Shown: positions 25,181 to 35,100 of the stretch, one piece after another
How the letters are laid out: every line of letters starts with the position of its first letter
Numbering within the stretch: the stretch's first letter is position 1
DNA from: Candidatus Babelota bacterium
Lineage (GTDB): Bacteria > Babelota > Babeliae > Babelales > Vermiphilaceae
Length of the DNA: 37,119 bases
Direction: 5' to 3'
NCBI GenBank assembly: GCA_004375875.1
Contig: SOKE01000031.1
Location: 1 to 37,119 of the forward strand
Program-made: the position numbers and the translations under genes
Notes under the pieces: model-generated
Database searches by the model: none
Told to the model about the DNA's origin: nothing
What the model saw: the letters and a program-made list of their open reading frames with translations, nothing else

Positions 25181-26080
25181 ATGAAACATATTAGTCAAAT
25201 TTTTTTTCTGCTTCCTTTATATATTAATTGTTTATCTAATGCCGCCTTGACAGAACTTCATCAAGCAGTTTGTGATGGGAACCTTGAGCAAGTACAAAAC
25301 CTTCTTGCCGCAGGTGAAGATGTGAATGTTGTTGATCAGGAAGGTGATACACCCTTGCATTGGGCTGTAAAGCATGATCAAAGGGCTATTGTAAATCTAT
25401 TTCTTGGAAAAGGGGCAAAGGTTAATGTTATTAATAAATGGAATCAGACGCCCTTGCATTATGCTGCATGTAGTGATAATGAAGCTATCGTAAAGTTGCT
25501 TCTTGACAGAGGGGCAGATGTGAATATTTCAACTAAGGCTGGTTTCACAGCCTTGCATTGGGCTGCAGGTAGTGGTTGTAGACCAATTGTAGAGTTGCTT
25601 ATTGAAAAAGGTGCAGAGGTTGATGCTGTTAATAAGATTGGTTTCAGGCCATTGCATTTTGCTGCAAAAAAAGGTCATAAGCCAATTGTAGAGTTGTTTC
25701 TTGAAAAGGGGGCAGCAGTTGATATTGTTAGTAAGTATGGCGTAACGCCCTTATATCAAGCTGAGCGATATGAAGAAACAGAAGTAGCAGCGCTATTAAG
25801 GAATTGGCCTAAATATCAAAATCTTTTTAAAAAAAGACGAGAGCAGATGTTTGCATTTTCCATAGCAAATCATCCATGTCTTGGACGTAATTCACCAGCA
25901 AAGGTTTTGCCGAGAGAACTGTTTAGATATATTTGGGAATTTGTAAAACCTAGAATTGAAGAAATAGATAACCTCAAAAAAAGAGGGAGAGTAGATGAGG
26001 TACTTGCTGGCTTACGTTTTTTACTAGATCACCTGTTTAAACGAAAACATGAAAAGATCTTTACCATAAAAAATCAATAA
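25181..26080 (+). CDS. Exported ankyrin-repeat protein with an F-box-like C-terminal motif
   Basis: A protein of about 299 residues from this start. A signal-like N-terminus (MKHISQIFFLLPLYINCLSNA) is followed by about six ankyrin repeats of 33 residues with the usual TPLHWA / G-A-x-V-[ND] pattern. The repeats with intact TPLH-type turns are GDTPLHWAV, NQTPLHYAA, FTALHWAA, FRPLHFAA and VTPLYQAE. Ankyrin repeats bind proteins and are common in effectors of intracellular bacteria. After the repeats, LPRELFRYIWEFV (about 243-255) resembles the LPxEL...I..F core of F-box/PRANC motifs that recruit SCF ubiquitin ligases. The final part is basic and helical. An upstream ATG at 25142 is possible but weakens the signal peptide. 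It follows bamA by about 100 bases. Confidence 0.88.
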   Translation: MKHISQIFFLLPLYINCLSNAALTELHQAVCDGNLEQVQNLLAAGEDVNVVDQEGDTPLHWAVKHDQRAIVNLFLGKGAKVNVINKWNQTPLHYAACSDNEAIVKLLLDRGADVNISTKAGFTALHWAAGSGCRPIVELLIEKGAEVDAVNKIGFRPLHFAAKKGHKPIVELFLEKGAAVDIVSKYGVTPLYQAERYEETEVAALLRNWPKYQNLFKKRREQMFAFSIANHPCLGRNSPAKVLPRELFRYIWEFVKPRIEEIDNLKKRGRVDEVLAGLRFLLDHLFKRKHEKIFTIKNQ

Positions 26081-26175
26081 TATACCTAGTTTTTACTGTA
26101 AAAAAGTGTATATTAAAAACATATAAGGGGGAACATTGTTTAAGAACCATATGGTTTGACTAAAAGGCAATTAGA

Positions 26176-26865
26176 ATGAATAGGCATCACGATAATATCT
26201 GTTGTGCAACACATACTCAAACGATCTTAGGGGAACTTGTTAAGCATCTGCCGTATACCATTTTTTCGGTTGCGCTAAGTTTTGTACTTCTTAGTTTTAC
26301 TACTTTTTTTTCAATTTTGCAGGGGAATAATCAGTTAGTATTAAAAGGGACTAATGTGCTTTTTCATATTTTTCATTTTATGCATTTAGTTTTTGCTGGA
26401 ACCGGAGCATTGTTAAGCTATCATCGTCTTGCTAAGGGTATTATCAAGCCTATTCTGGTTACTATTTTTTCAACGGGATTTTTTTGCGTGCTATCAGATA
26501 CGATACTTCCTTATGTTGGGGGAGTTCTATTGGGTATTCCTATGTTTTTTCATATCTGTTTTATTCATGAATTTTGGCAAGTTTTGCCATTTCTTGTTAT
26601 AGGTGTTCTCAATGGTGTGATTATAAGTAACTATAATAAGGAATTACAAATAAGTTATCTTTTTTTTTCACATTTTACTCATATTTTGGTAAGCTCATTA
26701 GCCTCAGCCTTCTTTTTTATATCACATGGTTTTTCTAATTGGTATGAATATAGTGGCTGGGTATTTTTATTTTTGATAATTGCAGTGGTTATTCCCTGTT
26801 CATTATCAGATGTGGTAATTCCGATGGTAATTGCAAGGGCGGATAAAAAAAATGAGAAACATTAG
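26176..26865 (+). CDS. Internally duplicated polytopic membrane protein with His and Ser-Asp motifs
   Basis: A 229-residue protein with about six membrane helices; I do not recognise its family. It is built from two similar halves. HFMHLVFAGTGALLSYHRL (67 on) matches HFTHILVSSLASAFFFISH (166 on), and LSDTILPYVGG (106 on) matches LSDVVIPMVIA (210 on). The paired HFxH and SDxxxP motifs inside membrane helices, plus other histidines (FFHICFIHEFW at about 124-134 and a His-rich N-terminus), suggest metal-ion binding or transport. Its stop lies 14 bases inside potA, so it is coupled to the polyamine importer. It could be a permease, a metal channel or an accessory factor. Confidence 0.7.
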   Translation: MNRHHDNICCATHTQTILGELVKHLPYTIFSVALSFVLLSFTTFFSILQGNNQLVLKGTNVLFHIFHFMHLVFAGTGALLSYHRLAKGIIKPILVTIFSTGFFCVLSDTILPYVGGVLLGIPMFFHICFIHEFWQVLPFLVIGVLNGVIISNYNKELQISYLFFSHFTHILVSSLASAFFFISHGFSNWYEYSGWVFLFLIIAVVIPCSLSDVVIPMVIARADKKNEKH

Positions 26866-27940
26866 GCTTGAACATGTAAGTAAAGCTTTTGGTGATGAAG
26901 TCATTTTTGACGATCTAACATTGACAATACCGAGTGGTAGTTTCTTTGCCTTACTTGGGCCTAGTGGTAGTGGAAAAACAACATTGCTTCGACTTATTGC
27001 TGGCTTTGAAACAGTAGATTCAGGGAAGATTTATTTAGGTGAAAAAGATATTACGCACGTTCCCATTAATGAGCGCAACATAAATACCGTATTTCAACAA
27101 TATGCGCTTTTTCCCCATATGAATGTATTTGATAACGTTGCTTATAGTCTCTATATAAGAAGAGTTCCAGCAAATATCATCGAGCAAAAAGTCATTAAGA
27201 TCTTAAAGGCAGTTAATCTTGATCGGCAAATTTATAAACCGATCCAACAATTATCTGGTGGGCAACAGCAGCGGGTTGCGTTAGCTCGTGCAATTATTAA
27301 TGAGCCAGATGTATTACTTTTAGATGAACCGCTTGCTGCACTTGATTTGAAGCTACGCGAGCGAATGCTTGTTGAATTGATTGATTTACAAAGTGAACTT
27401 AAAACAACGTTTGTTTATGTGACGCATGATCAGTTTGATGCACTGCCAGTAGCAGACTTAATGGCTATCATGAACCCTGATGGTGAAATTGAGCAGGTTG
27501 GCACACCAAAAGAGATCTATGAATTTCCTATCACTTTATTTGTTGCAAAATTTGTAGGTGTGACCAATCTTTTTGAAGGGATATTATTAAGTGAGAATGA
27601 TAGCTATAAAATATCTATTCCTGATATTGGTATGTTTGAAGTGGTTATCACTGAAAAAAGGAAATTTGATCCTGGGAGGCATTTATTGATGAATCTGCGG
27701 CCAGAGAAAATCGCGATCAGCAAGCAAGAACTAACTGGGTTTTCTAATCATCTTATAGGTAAAGTTGAGACGATAATTTATCATGGGCGATCAACACAAT
27801 ATGGTGTAAGTTTACCCAACGGTTTTATAGTTAAAGTATTTGAACAAAATGAGGAACATTTTCCTCAAGAAGATATAGATTATGATGATGTTGTTCATCT
27901 ATATTGGCAAAAAGAGAATGTGGTGTTATTAGAACGATGA
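26852..27940 (+). CDS. potA: Spermidine/putrescine ABC transporter ATPase
   Basis: An ABC ATPase of about 362 residues that powers polyamine uptake. It has Walker A GPSGSGKTTLL, the Q-loop in FQQYALFPH, the signature LSGGQQQRVALARA, Walker B VLLLDEPLAALD and the His switch in YVTHDQ. The C-terminal third (KFVGVTNLFEGIL onward, ending MNLRPEKIAIS) is the TOBE regulatory domain common to PotA-type importers. The ATG at 26852 is preceded by AAGGGCGG. The gene overlaps the preceding membrane-protein gene by 14 bases, and potB starts with an ATGA overlap at its stop. Confidence 0.95.
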   Translation: MRNIRLEHVSKAFGDEVIFDDLTLTIPSGSFFALLGPSGSGKTTLLRLIAGFETVDSGKIYLGEKDITHVPINERNINTVFQQYALFPHMNVFDNVAYSLYIRRVPANIIEQKVIKILKAVNLDRQIYKPIQQLSGGQQQRVALARAIINEPDVLLLDEPLAALDLKLRERMLVELIDLQSELKTTFVYVTHDQFDALPVADLMAIMNPDGEIEQVGTPKEIYEFPITLFVAKFVGVTNLFEGILLSENDSYKISIPDIGMFEVVITEKRKFDPGRHLLMNLRPEKIAISKQELTGFSNHLIGKVETIIYHGRSTQYGVSLPNGFIVKVFEQNEEHFPQEDIDYDDVVHLYWQKENVVLLER

Positions 27941-28785
27941 ATAAAGAGTCAACCGTAACAAAAAATGTATCATTTTTTATGGGGATACCGGCTTTTGTTT
28001 GGTTGGTACTTTTCTTATATATTCCTTTATTATTTATTGTAGGTTTAAGTATTATTAAGAAATGGGATACCCTTTTATTTCCTGAAATTGGATTTGAACG
28101 TTATCTTACCTTTTTTGATTCTATTTATTATACAATTATTGGTCGTTCTTTACTCCTTGCTTTTATAACAACTTTTATATGTCTTTTATGTGCTTATCCT
28201 ATTGCTTATTTTTTGGCTTTACGTGCTGGTCGCTGGAAAAATATATTGCTTTTTTTGCTTGCACTTCCATTTGGAGTTAGCCTTGTTATTTTGGCTTATG
28301 TATGGTTTTTCATTTTAGAAAAAACAGGCTTGATTAATAATTTGTTACTCAGCCTTGGCCTTATTAAACATCCAATTCAATTGCTTAATACTCCATTTGC
28401 TATTTATATAGTTATGGTTTACTGCTATCTTCCTTTTATGGTGCTTCCTATTTATGCAGTGCTTGAAAAGTTTGATGTGAACCTCATTGATGCTTCATTA
28501 GATTTAGGTGCAAGTTGGGTCTCCACCTTTTTTCGTGTAATTTTGCCGCTTTCTATGTCGGGAATTCAGGCGGGTTTTTTTTTGGTTTTCATTCCTGCCT
28601 TTGGTGAATATGTTATTCCAACATTAATGGGAGGTGGAAAATATATGAATATGGGAGTACTTATTTCACATTATTTCCTGGTGTTACAAAATTTACCATT
28701 AGGAGCAACATTTACTTGTTTTAGTAGCATTGTGCTTCTGGTTGTTGCACTATTGTTTTATTGGGGACTGAAAAAGGCCACCTGA
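27937..28785 (+). CDS. potB: Spermidine/putrescine ABC transporter permease PotB
   Basis: A 282-residue permease with six membrane helices. The EAA loop that docks on the ATPase is LIDASLDLGASWVSTFFRVILPLSMSGI. It forms one half of the membrane channel of the polyamine importer. The ATG overlaps the potA stop as ATGA, which sets the start. The N-terminal AFVWLVLFLYIPLLFIVGLSI is the usual opening helix of PotB proteins. Confidence 0.92.
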   Translation: MNKESTVTKNVSFFMGIPAFVWLVLFLYIPLLFIVGLSIIKKWDTLLFPEIGFERYLTFFDSIYYTIIGRSLLLAFITTFICLLCAYPIAYFLALRAGRWKNILLFLLALPFGVSLVILAYVWFFILEKTGLINNLLLSLGLIKHPIQLLNTPFAIYIVMVYCYLPFMVLPIYAVLEKFDVNLIDASLDLGASWVSTFFRVILPLSMSGIQAGFFLVFIPAFGEYVIPTLMGGGKYMNMGVLISHYFLVLQNLPLGATFTCFSSIVLLVVALLFYWGLKKAT

Positions 28786-28807
28786 TTTTTTAAAAGGAAG
28801 AACTAAT

Positions 28808-29599
28808 ATGGTTAGCCTACGCGCATTTCTTGATTACTCTAAATTACCGTTTTTTGTGGCATTTCTCTATATTTTTTTGTATATGCCTATTATTGTTTTA
28901 ATTTTCTTTTCTTTTAATAAATCTGTTATGTTGTATCAGTGGTCCGGTTTTTCGTTGGATTGGTATAGAGACGTGTTGCAAGATAAGACGATATGGACGG
29001 CCTTGTACAATTCAATTATTGTTGCCAGCTCAACTGTTATTCTCAGTTTAATTTTAGGCCTTTTGTTTGTTTACTATGGTGCACCAGCTCTTAAAAATTT
29101 ATTATTTCTTTTTTATGGAGCGCTTATTGTTCCAGAAATTGTTTTAGCCGTAGGATTACTAAGTTTTTTTTCAATCTTGTCAGTACCACTTGGTTTTACC
29201 TCACTCATTGCAGGTCATACTGTACTTGGTCTTGGTTATACCGTGCCTATACTTTATGTACGTTTCAAAGAGTTGGAGTATGAACTTATTGAAGCATCAC
29301 TTGATTTAGGCGCAACAGTGGGACAGACTTTTTTTAAGATTATTTTGCCTCTGTTATCTCCTGCAATGGTTGCCTCTGCATTACTCGTTTTTATTGTTTC
29401 GCTTGATGATTTTATTATCGCTTTCTTTTGTGCAAGTCCTTTAACTCAAACACTGCCACTTTATATTTTTTCGGTTATTCGTGCTGGTGCTTCGCAAATG
29501 ATAAGTGCCTTATCGGTTATTTTATTACTCGCAGGAAGTTTACTTATATTGCTACTTTCATCATTAAAGGTAAGAAGAATTTTCTTTCTTGGTAGGTAA
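28808..29599 (+). CDS. potC: Spermidine/putrescine ABC transporter permease PotC
   Basis: A 263-residue permease and partner of PotB. PFFVAFLYIFLYMPIIVLIFFSFN and FSLDWYRDVLQDKTIWTALYNSI are characteristic of PotC. The EAA loop is LIEASLDLGATVGQTFFKIILPLLSPAM. AAAAGGAAG precedes the ATG. It lies 22 bases after potB and 21 bases before potD. Confidence 0.93.
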   Translation: MVSLRAFLDYSKLPFFVAFLYIFLYMPIIVLIFFSFNKSVMLYQWSGFSLDWYRDVLQDKTIWTALYNSIIVASSTVILSLILGLLFVYYGAPALKNLLFLFYGALIVPEIVLAVGLLSFFSILSVPLGFTSLIAGHTVLGLGYTVPILYVRFKELEYELIEASLDLGATVGQTFFKIILPLLSPAMVASALLVFIVSLDDFIIAFFCASPLTQTLPLYIFSVIRAGASQMISALSVILLLAGSLLILLLSSLKVRRIFFLGR

Positions 29600-29620
29600 T
29601 GGAAGAGAAAGGTGATTAGC

Positions 29621-30691
29621 ATGTTCCTAACAAAATTTTTGAGCATGCTTGCTCGTTTTTTTATTGTTATTTTTTGGTGTGTATTATTTATTGCTTTTTT
29701 ATATACGCCACATCTTGGCCGATTTTTACGCAGTGAACGAAGTTTGTCTATTTTTACATGGTCATCATTATTGGATCCAATTTATTTAAAAAAATTTGAA
29801 TATGAAACCGGTATTAGGCTTTATGTAAGTTATTATGAATCAAATGACGAATTATTGAGTAAGATGCAATCGACGAAGGGAACGGGATATGATTTGATCT
29901 TTCCCTCTGATTATATGCTTGTTATGTTGCATAAAAAGGGTTATTTGAAAAAGATTGATAAGACACGGTTGAATTTTCTTGAAAAATTAGATCCTAAATT
30001 GCTTGGCCATTATTTTGATTCTAAGAACGAATATTCTATCCCTTATTTTTGGGCGGTTTATGGTCTTGGAGTAGACCTAGAATATTATAAAGGAAAAATA
30101 CCTGAAGCAACGTGGGGTCTTGTTTTTGATGAAAAGATTATGCCACCAACTATAAGCATGACTGATGGTATTCGTGAATCTGTCTATATAGCGGGCCAAT
30201 ATTTATTTGGATCTATAGATGCACTCAAAGAACCAGCTAATCTTGAGAAGGTTAAAAATCTTTTAATAGCGCAAAAAAAACATGTGGAGGTTTATTCTGA
30301 AGAGCGTTCAGAAGATATTTTACTTGCAAAAAGTTGTCCTGTTGTAGTTGGGTTGAGTAATGATATTTGGCGTGCAACTCGGCAAAATCCCAACATAATC
30401 TTTTTAATTCCGAAAGAGGGCAGTTTTCTCGATATTGATTCTATTGTAATTCCAAAAACAACAGAAAAAGATGATCTTATTTATGAATTTATTAATTATC
30501 TTTACCGAGATGAAGTGTTTGCACATCATGTACAAAAGTATGGTTTGTGCCCTACGATTGCAAATAGCGAAGTAGAAGAACGAGAAAATTTTTGCCCCTC
30601 CGGTCAGCAATTTAAGTTGCTCCATTTTTTCAAAGATATTGTATCTAAAAGTAAATTAAATGAGGTATGGGTAGCAGTTATGGCGAGTTAA
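29621..30691 (+). CDS. potD: Spermidine/putrescine-binding protein PotD
   Basis: A substrate-binding protein of about 356 residues. After a long hydrophobic N-terminus (about residues 8-30) comes the binding fold: SLSIFTWSSLLDPIYLKKFEYETG, the GYDLIFPSDYML hinge region, YSIPYFWAVYGLGVD and SMTDGIRESVYIAG. The aromatic and acidic residues that would cradle a polyamine seem present. It lacks a lipobox cysteine, so it is probably held by its uncleaved helix or cleaved to a soluble form. The start at 29621 is set by AAAGGTGAT just upstream. The operon ends here. Confidence 0.93.
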   Translation: MFLTKFLSMLARFFIVIFWCVLFIAFLYTPHLGRFLRSERSLSIFTWSSLLDPIYLKKFEYETGIRLYVSYYESNDELLSKMQSTKGTGYDLIFPSDYMLVMLHKKGYLKKIDKTRLNFLEKLDPKLLGHYFDSKNEYSIPYFWAVYGLGVDLEYYKGKIPEATWGLVFDEKIMPPTISMTDGIRESVYIAGQYLFGSIDALKEPANLEKVKNLLIAQKKHVEVYSEERSEDILLAKSCPVVVGLSNDIWRATRQNPNIIFLIPKEGSFLDIDSIVIPKTTEKDDLIYEFINYLYRDEVFAHHVQKYGLCPTIANSEVEERENFCPSGQQFKLLHFFKDIVSKSKLNEVWVAVMAS

Positions 30692-30996
30692 GACCAGCTT
30701 GAATAATTGCCCATGATTTAGAAACAATCATATAAAGTTACATTGATTTTTTAGAATTATGTGATTTTTGGACTATATTGATCCCTTTCATTTAAACAGC
30801 AAGATAATTAATCTTTTTTACCCAAAAATCATAAGGGATTGACATACTATAAAAAAAGGAATAAGACTAACTTAACAAGTTTAGTTTTTTAAACTGTGCG
30901 CGGGGAGAGTAATATTTGATTGTAAGGCCTTTCTATAGATTTTGCATCTCGAAAAATTTGTTGTTTTTATTTAACACCATAAAAAAGGATGAGTTT
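30692..30996. other. Intergenic region after potD with a possible promoter
   Basis: No gene is seen in this 305-base gap. A perfect TTGACA (30839-30844) could be the -35 box for the exported-protein cluster, but the best -10 at 17 bases (TAAGAC, 30862-30867) is weak. An in-frame TTG extension of the next gene from 30916 lacks a ribosome site. Confidence 0.35.
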
Positions 30997-31953
30997 ATGA
31001 GGAATTGTTGTATAAAAAAAGGTTTGCTTCTCGTAACAATTGTAGCTTTTCTGTTTTCTTTCAATTTAATCTTTCCTGTTAATTGGACTGGTACAGTAAC
31101 TGCTGATGTAACTGATGCAAACATTTATATTACGGGCAATGTTATACTTCAAGATGGGATAACTGTTAAGGCTGATACTGCCGATGTAGTAGTAATTGCA
31201 CCTACTGGTAATTTTTCTATAGGAGGGCAAGCATCTGGTAATTCTCGTTTGTATCTTGTGACAACTGCATATAATAAGATAATTCGATTTGATTTAACTA
31301 GTTATGATTTGGTTTTTAAGGGTTCTGCAGCGGGGCCAGATCTTGAAGATTTGCTCATTGTTGTTAAAGGACCTGGCAAGATTGAATTTCTGTTAGGGAA
31401 TGGTAAAAAGGTTAGTTTTACTTCAAATGATGGGGGTACTAAATTCTATCTTTTGATGGATACTGATGCAAATGGGTATCCTACTGTTGAGTTTAAGCGC
31501 GTTGATACCAATAGTATAACGAATGTTACCATTGAAGTTGGACCAAAATCATTGTTGGGATTTTTATCGCAAACCAAAACCAAGAATTATCCTCTTGATT
31601 TGGCATGTCTTTTATTTAATCCAACTAATCAGTATAATTCCGCAAAAACTGATGAGGGCCGTATGATTCTTGATATTGCAGATACTGGTGGTGTGATAAT
31701 TTCCGGTCGCTATGTAAAACCAGATTCACTTGATCCAGTATTTACTCCAACTTTAGGTGATATTTATCCAAATGTACCAGCTGGATGTAAAGCGTGGATG
31801 AAAGTAACAAATGACTATCCAGGAAATGCCCATGCAGGATTGTTAGTGTTAAATAGAAATGAAACATTATACGATTTTCTATTCGATCCATGGACAAATC
31901 TGGGTGCGAGAAAAGATACAGTTGATTATAATGGATCATTTTTACAAGGCTAA
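30997..31953 (+). CDS. Exported beta-rich protein of unknown function
   Basis: A protein of about 318 residues; family not recognised. A signal peptide (MRNCCIKKGLLLVTIVAFLFSFNLIFPV) is followed by beta-rich, Gly/Thr/Val/Asp sequence in short strands such as ITGNVILQDGITVKADTADVVVIAPTGN, which resembles right-handed beta-helix surface proteins. The start at 30997 is set by AAAAGGATGAG; an earlier TTG would spoil the signal peptide. It is the first of three consecutive exported-protein genes on this strand (the others at 32101 and 36008), which probably encode surface or matrix proteins. Confidence 0.65.
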   Translation: MRNCCIKKGLLLVTIVAFLFSFNLIFPVNWTGTVTADVTDANIYITGNVILQDGITVKADTADVVVIAPTGNFSIGGQASGNSRLYLVTTAYNKIIRFDLTSYDLVFKGSAAGPDLEDLLIVVKGPGKIEFLLGNGKKVSFTSNDGGTKFYLLMDTDANGYPTVEFKRVDTNSITNVTIEVGPKSLLGFLSQTKTKNYPLDLACLLFNPTNQYNSAKTDEGRMILDIADTGGVIISGRYVKPDSLDPVFTPTLGDIYPNVPAGCKAWMKVTNDYPGNAHAGLLVLNRNETLYDFLFDPWTNLGARKDTVDYNGSFLQG

Positions 31954-32042
31954 ATCTTCTCGTTTTACAAGTTAAATAGCCTAATAACATGATGATTAAA
32001 ATGGATAACAAAAATAATATGATGTTCATGATGAAAGGAAAA

Positions 32043-32070
32043 GAATATTTAAAACGTTTTTAAAATATTC
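32043..32070. repeat. AT-rich inverted repeat upstream of the large exported protein
   Basis: GAATATTT (32043-32050) pairs with AAATATTC (32063-32070) around a self-complementary AAAA/TTTT centre, making a stem of up to 12 pairs with one bulge. It sits about 30 bases before the start codon at 32101, in the probable leader of the transcript. It could be a regulator site or an mRNA hairpin. Confidence 0.4.
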
Positions 32071-32100
32071 AAACATCAAAAATAAGAAAGGTGAACTGTT

Positions 32101-35100
32101 ATGGAGAGAAATTCTTACTTATATTTGTCTAGAACGATCCTTTTATTTTCCGTCTTGTTTTTATCGTTTACTAGTGGCGCTCAGGTACTTGAAGACTTAG
32201 AGCTTGTTACTTCACAAACGCATGGTGCCTCTGTTATGTCAGTTGCATGGTGTGAAGGATGTGATTATCTTGCTATTGGAGGAAATACAGGAGATGGAGG
32301 GTCTGAAATTCGTGTCTATAAATCAATATTCAGCGAACCACCTGCTCCACTAAATCAACATGGTTTTGTTCTTGGTAACAATGGTGAGTTGGAAGTTGAT
32401 GAATACAGCTATTTTGACTATGTTGGTCTTGCAAATGATGTGTGCCCAACATTAACAGAGACAGTACCTACCACTACTATTGTTGATCCGTGTGATTGTG
32501 ATTCAGATCAGATGTGTTCCTGTAGTTATTCAAATCAATATATCAAACGAAGAAATCCATCAGCATTTGTTGTAGATGGATATCATGAACCGAAGGCTAA
32601 GGCTGCATTTATTAAGCTCAATGGCCATTCGGCGATTGTATTTAGATCTGGTATAAACTGTTGTGGCACAATTGAGAATGATATAAGCACATCACATCCA
32701 TTTACGGTTGCACAAGGTAATATGACCAGAGGACAAGGGGAGATAGTCTTTGATGTGGAAGGTAAATTAATTATTACTGGTTCTGTTAATCAGGGAACTG
32801 ATTTACCAACAAAGATAGAAATTTTATCGAGCGAAGTAGCACCAACGGGTGGACCAGTTCTTTATAATGGTACAGAAACTAACTTCCCAGATAGATTATT
32901 TAATAATTATTATTACAATAAAGCGAGCTTCTTCATTAATAATACAATGAATTTGTGTCATACCTGGCTTGTTCATACTGATCAAAATCATGCTGTGTAT
33001 GAAAAAGATGATATGCAATCCGAACCAACTTATGTTGGTGGAGAGACATTTAAGATTTTGGCAGAATCACAACCACCGGTTATCGTTCCTCGTCCAAAAA
33101 TTGTCTACTATAATTCGCGGCTCTATGTGCATATGAGTGTTGCATATACTGGTGTAGATCAATTAATACCAAATGGATACATATGTGTTGATCCTTTATG
33201 TGGTGCTGAGTGTGAAGAGGGTGAAATCCGTTGTCCGTGCTGTGGATGTTGTTTCCCAAACACTTGTCGTTATAGATCTGATGGGGATGGAGCATGCAGT
33301 TGTTCACTTGATTCTGTGTCAAGTATAATTGATGATAATCAGAAGAAGTTTATTTCCTTTAATGACCTTGAAACCGGACCTGAGAGTTGTCCATCTTGTG
33401 GGTGTTGTTTCTCAGATCCGTATCATTATAGATCTACAAAAGGGGTTGTAACGAAAGTTGCATGCAGTTGTTCACTCGATTCTGTGCCAAGCACGACCTG
33501 TGATGATAATGATAGTAAGTTTGTCTTCTTCTATAATGGCTTTGCAACTGATTCTGGAACAGGAAGACAGATGATTTTGGGTACCTATATTGGTTCACTT
33601 GGATGCGATTGCTGCACAATTGTTGACGAGAATTCTCATCTTGATGTAATGCAATGTTCTGACCTTCCAGATGGTTTGCAAACCTGTGACACTAAACTGC
33701 ATAAATTAACATTATTGACTACTCCGAATAATGGTGAAATTGTTAATGGGCTACCACCTTCTGGTCTTGAACAGCAATATTCGATTCAAACTATCTACCT
33801 TGGTCATGAGAGTAACATTTCGGTTGGAACGCATGTTTGTCAACCTTCTGATGAATTTGATCCACATACTACTCCTACCTTCCTTATTGATGGTAACTTC
33901 TTTTCCTTTGAAAGTCGTGGTGGCCCAACCGGTTCACCAGAAACAACAAGTGTAACTGGTGTTGGTGGTATTTTTGTTGATTGGTATGGAACTATTGATA
34001 TAGCATCTAATCGCAGGGCCAACATTTCAACAATGGTTACCAAGAGTGGAAGTGGGTACATCAATTTGCCAAAATCACAGGTTTTCTTTGATATACGCGT
34101 TGGTGCTGCTGATTGGCAACTTTCATTAGTCAGCGGGGATACGGTTATTGTTCCGGTAGGAAACAAGATTTCTGATTATACACTTAATTGGTTAGCAACA
34201 ACGAAAGCTTATGAGAACGATAATTTCAGACCATATACGGTACGTGATTTTGAATTATGTGATACCTGTACTGTTGATCAAAAAAATGTTGGGTATCTTC
34301 CTGTAGTACAAGGAACTATTGAACAGCTACAAATTAAAGAATCGCGTCTTGGAGATCCTGCCCATGTAATTATAGATGGTGGCTGGGTACAAGAATTAGT
34401 ATTCTTAAGCGGTTATAATTCATCTGAAGCACCAGTTGGTGTAATGATTTTGAAAAATAATGGACGTCTTGGTCTTGGTTCACTCCATCGTGATGTTGAT
34501 TCATTAGAAGCATCAGTGGTACTCGGCATTAATGGTGTAACACTCATAGCAGATGGTAATTCTCGTGTTGATCTGAATGAAGATATTATCGTTAATAATA
34601 TATGTCATATTTTGAAGGGGCCAAACTTTAGCACCAGTGATCGGTTCGTTATTAGTTCTGATGAAGATCGTATGATTTTTGTTAGATCTGGTGGTAAGCT
34701 TGATTTGAGTACTTTCACTGAAGGCTATACAGTTGAATTTACTGGAAATGTAAAGATTGTCTTAGAGCCAGGAGCTCAAATTGTTCTTGGTGGAGGTACC
34801 GTTATTGTTTCAGAATATGCATCTATATATTGTGATCCATTAATACCAAGTGCGTTAGTTTCTGCTACAGGTACAACATTAACTGCTCTTGATAATGTTC
34901 GTGTTAAGTTTGGTGGTACCGGTACAATGTTGTTTGAAGATCAAGCGCGTGTAGTTATCAATAAGGGTGCGTTTGTTGGTATTGAGGCGGTGGTTTGCAA
35001 AGATAGAGATGGTAATGTTGAGAGCACGCAACCTACTGATTTAACATGGCTTCTTCTTAATGATGCGAAAGTATTAATTGGGGACGGTGTTTTAGGTGGT

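Noticed and set aside
26081-26112. Inverted AT-rich sequence after the ankyrin gene as a terminator
   Set aside because: The arms are imperfect and it is not followed by a T run.
33840-34166. A 108-codon minus-strand frame inside the large exported protein
   Set aside because: It has low complexity, no ribosome site and is antisense to a continuous 1267-codon gene.
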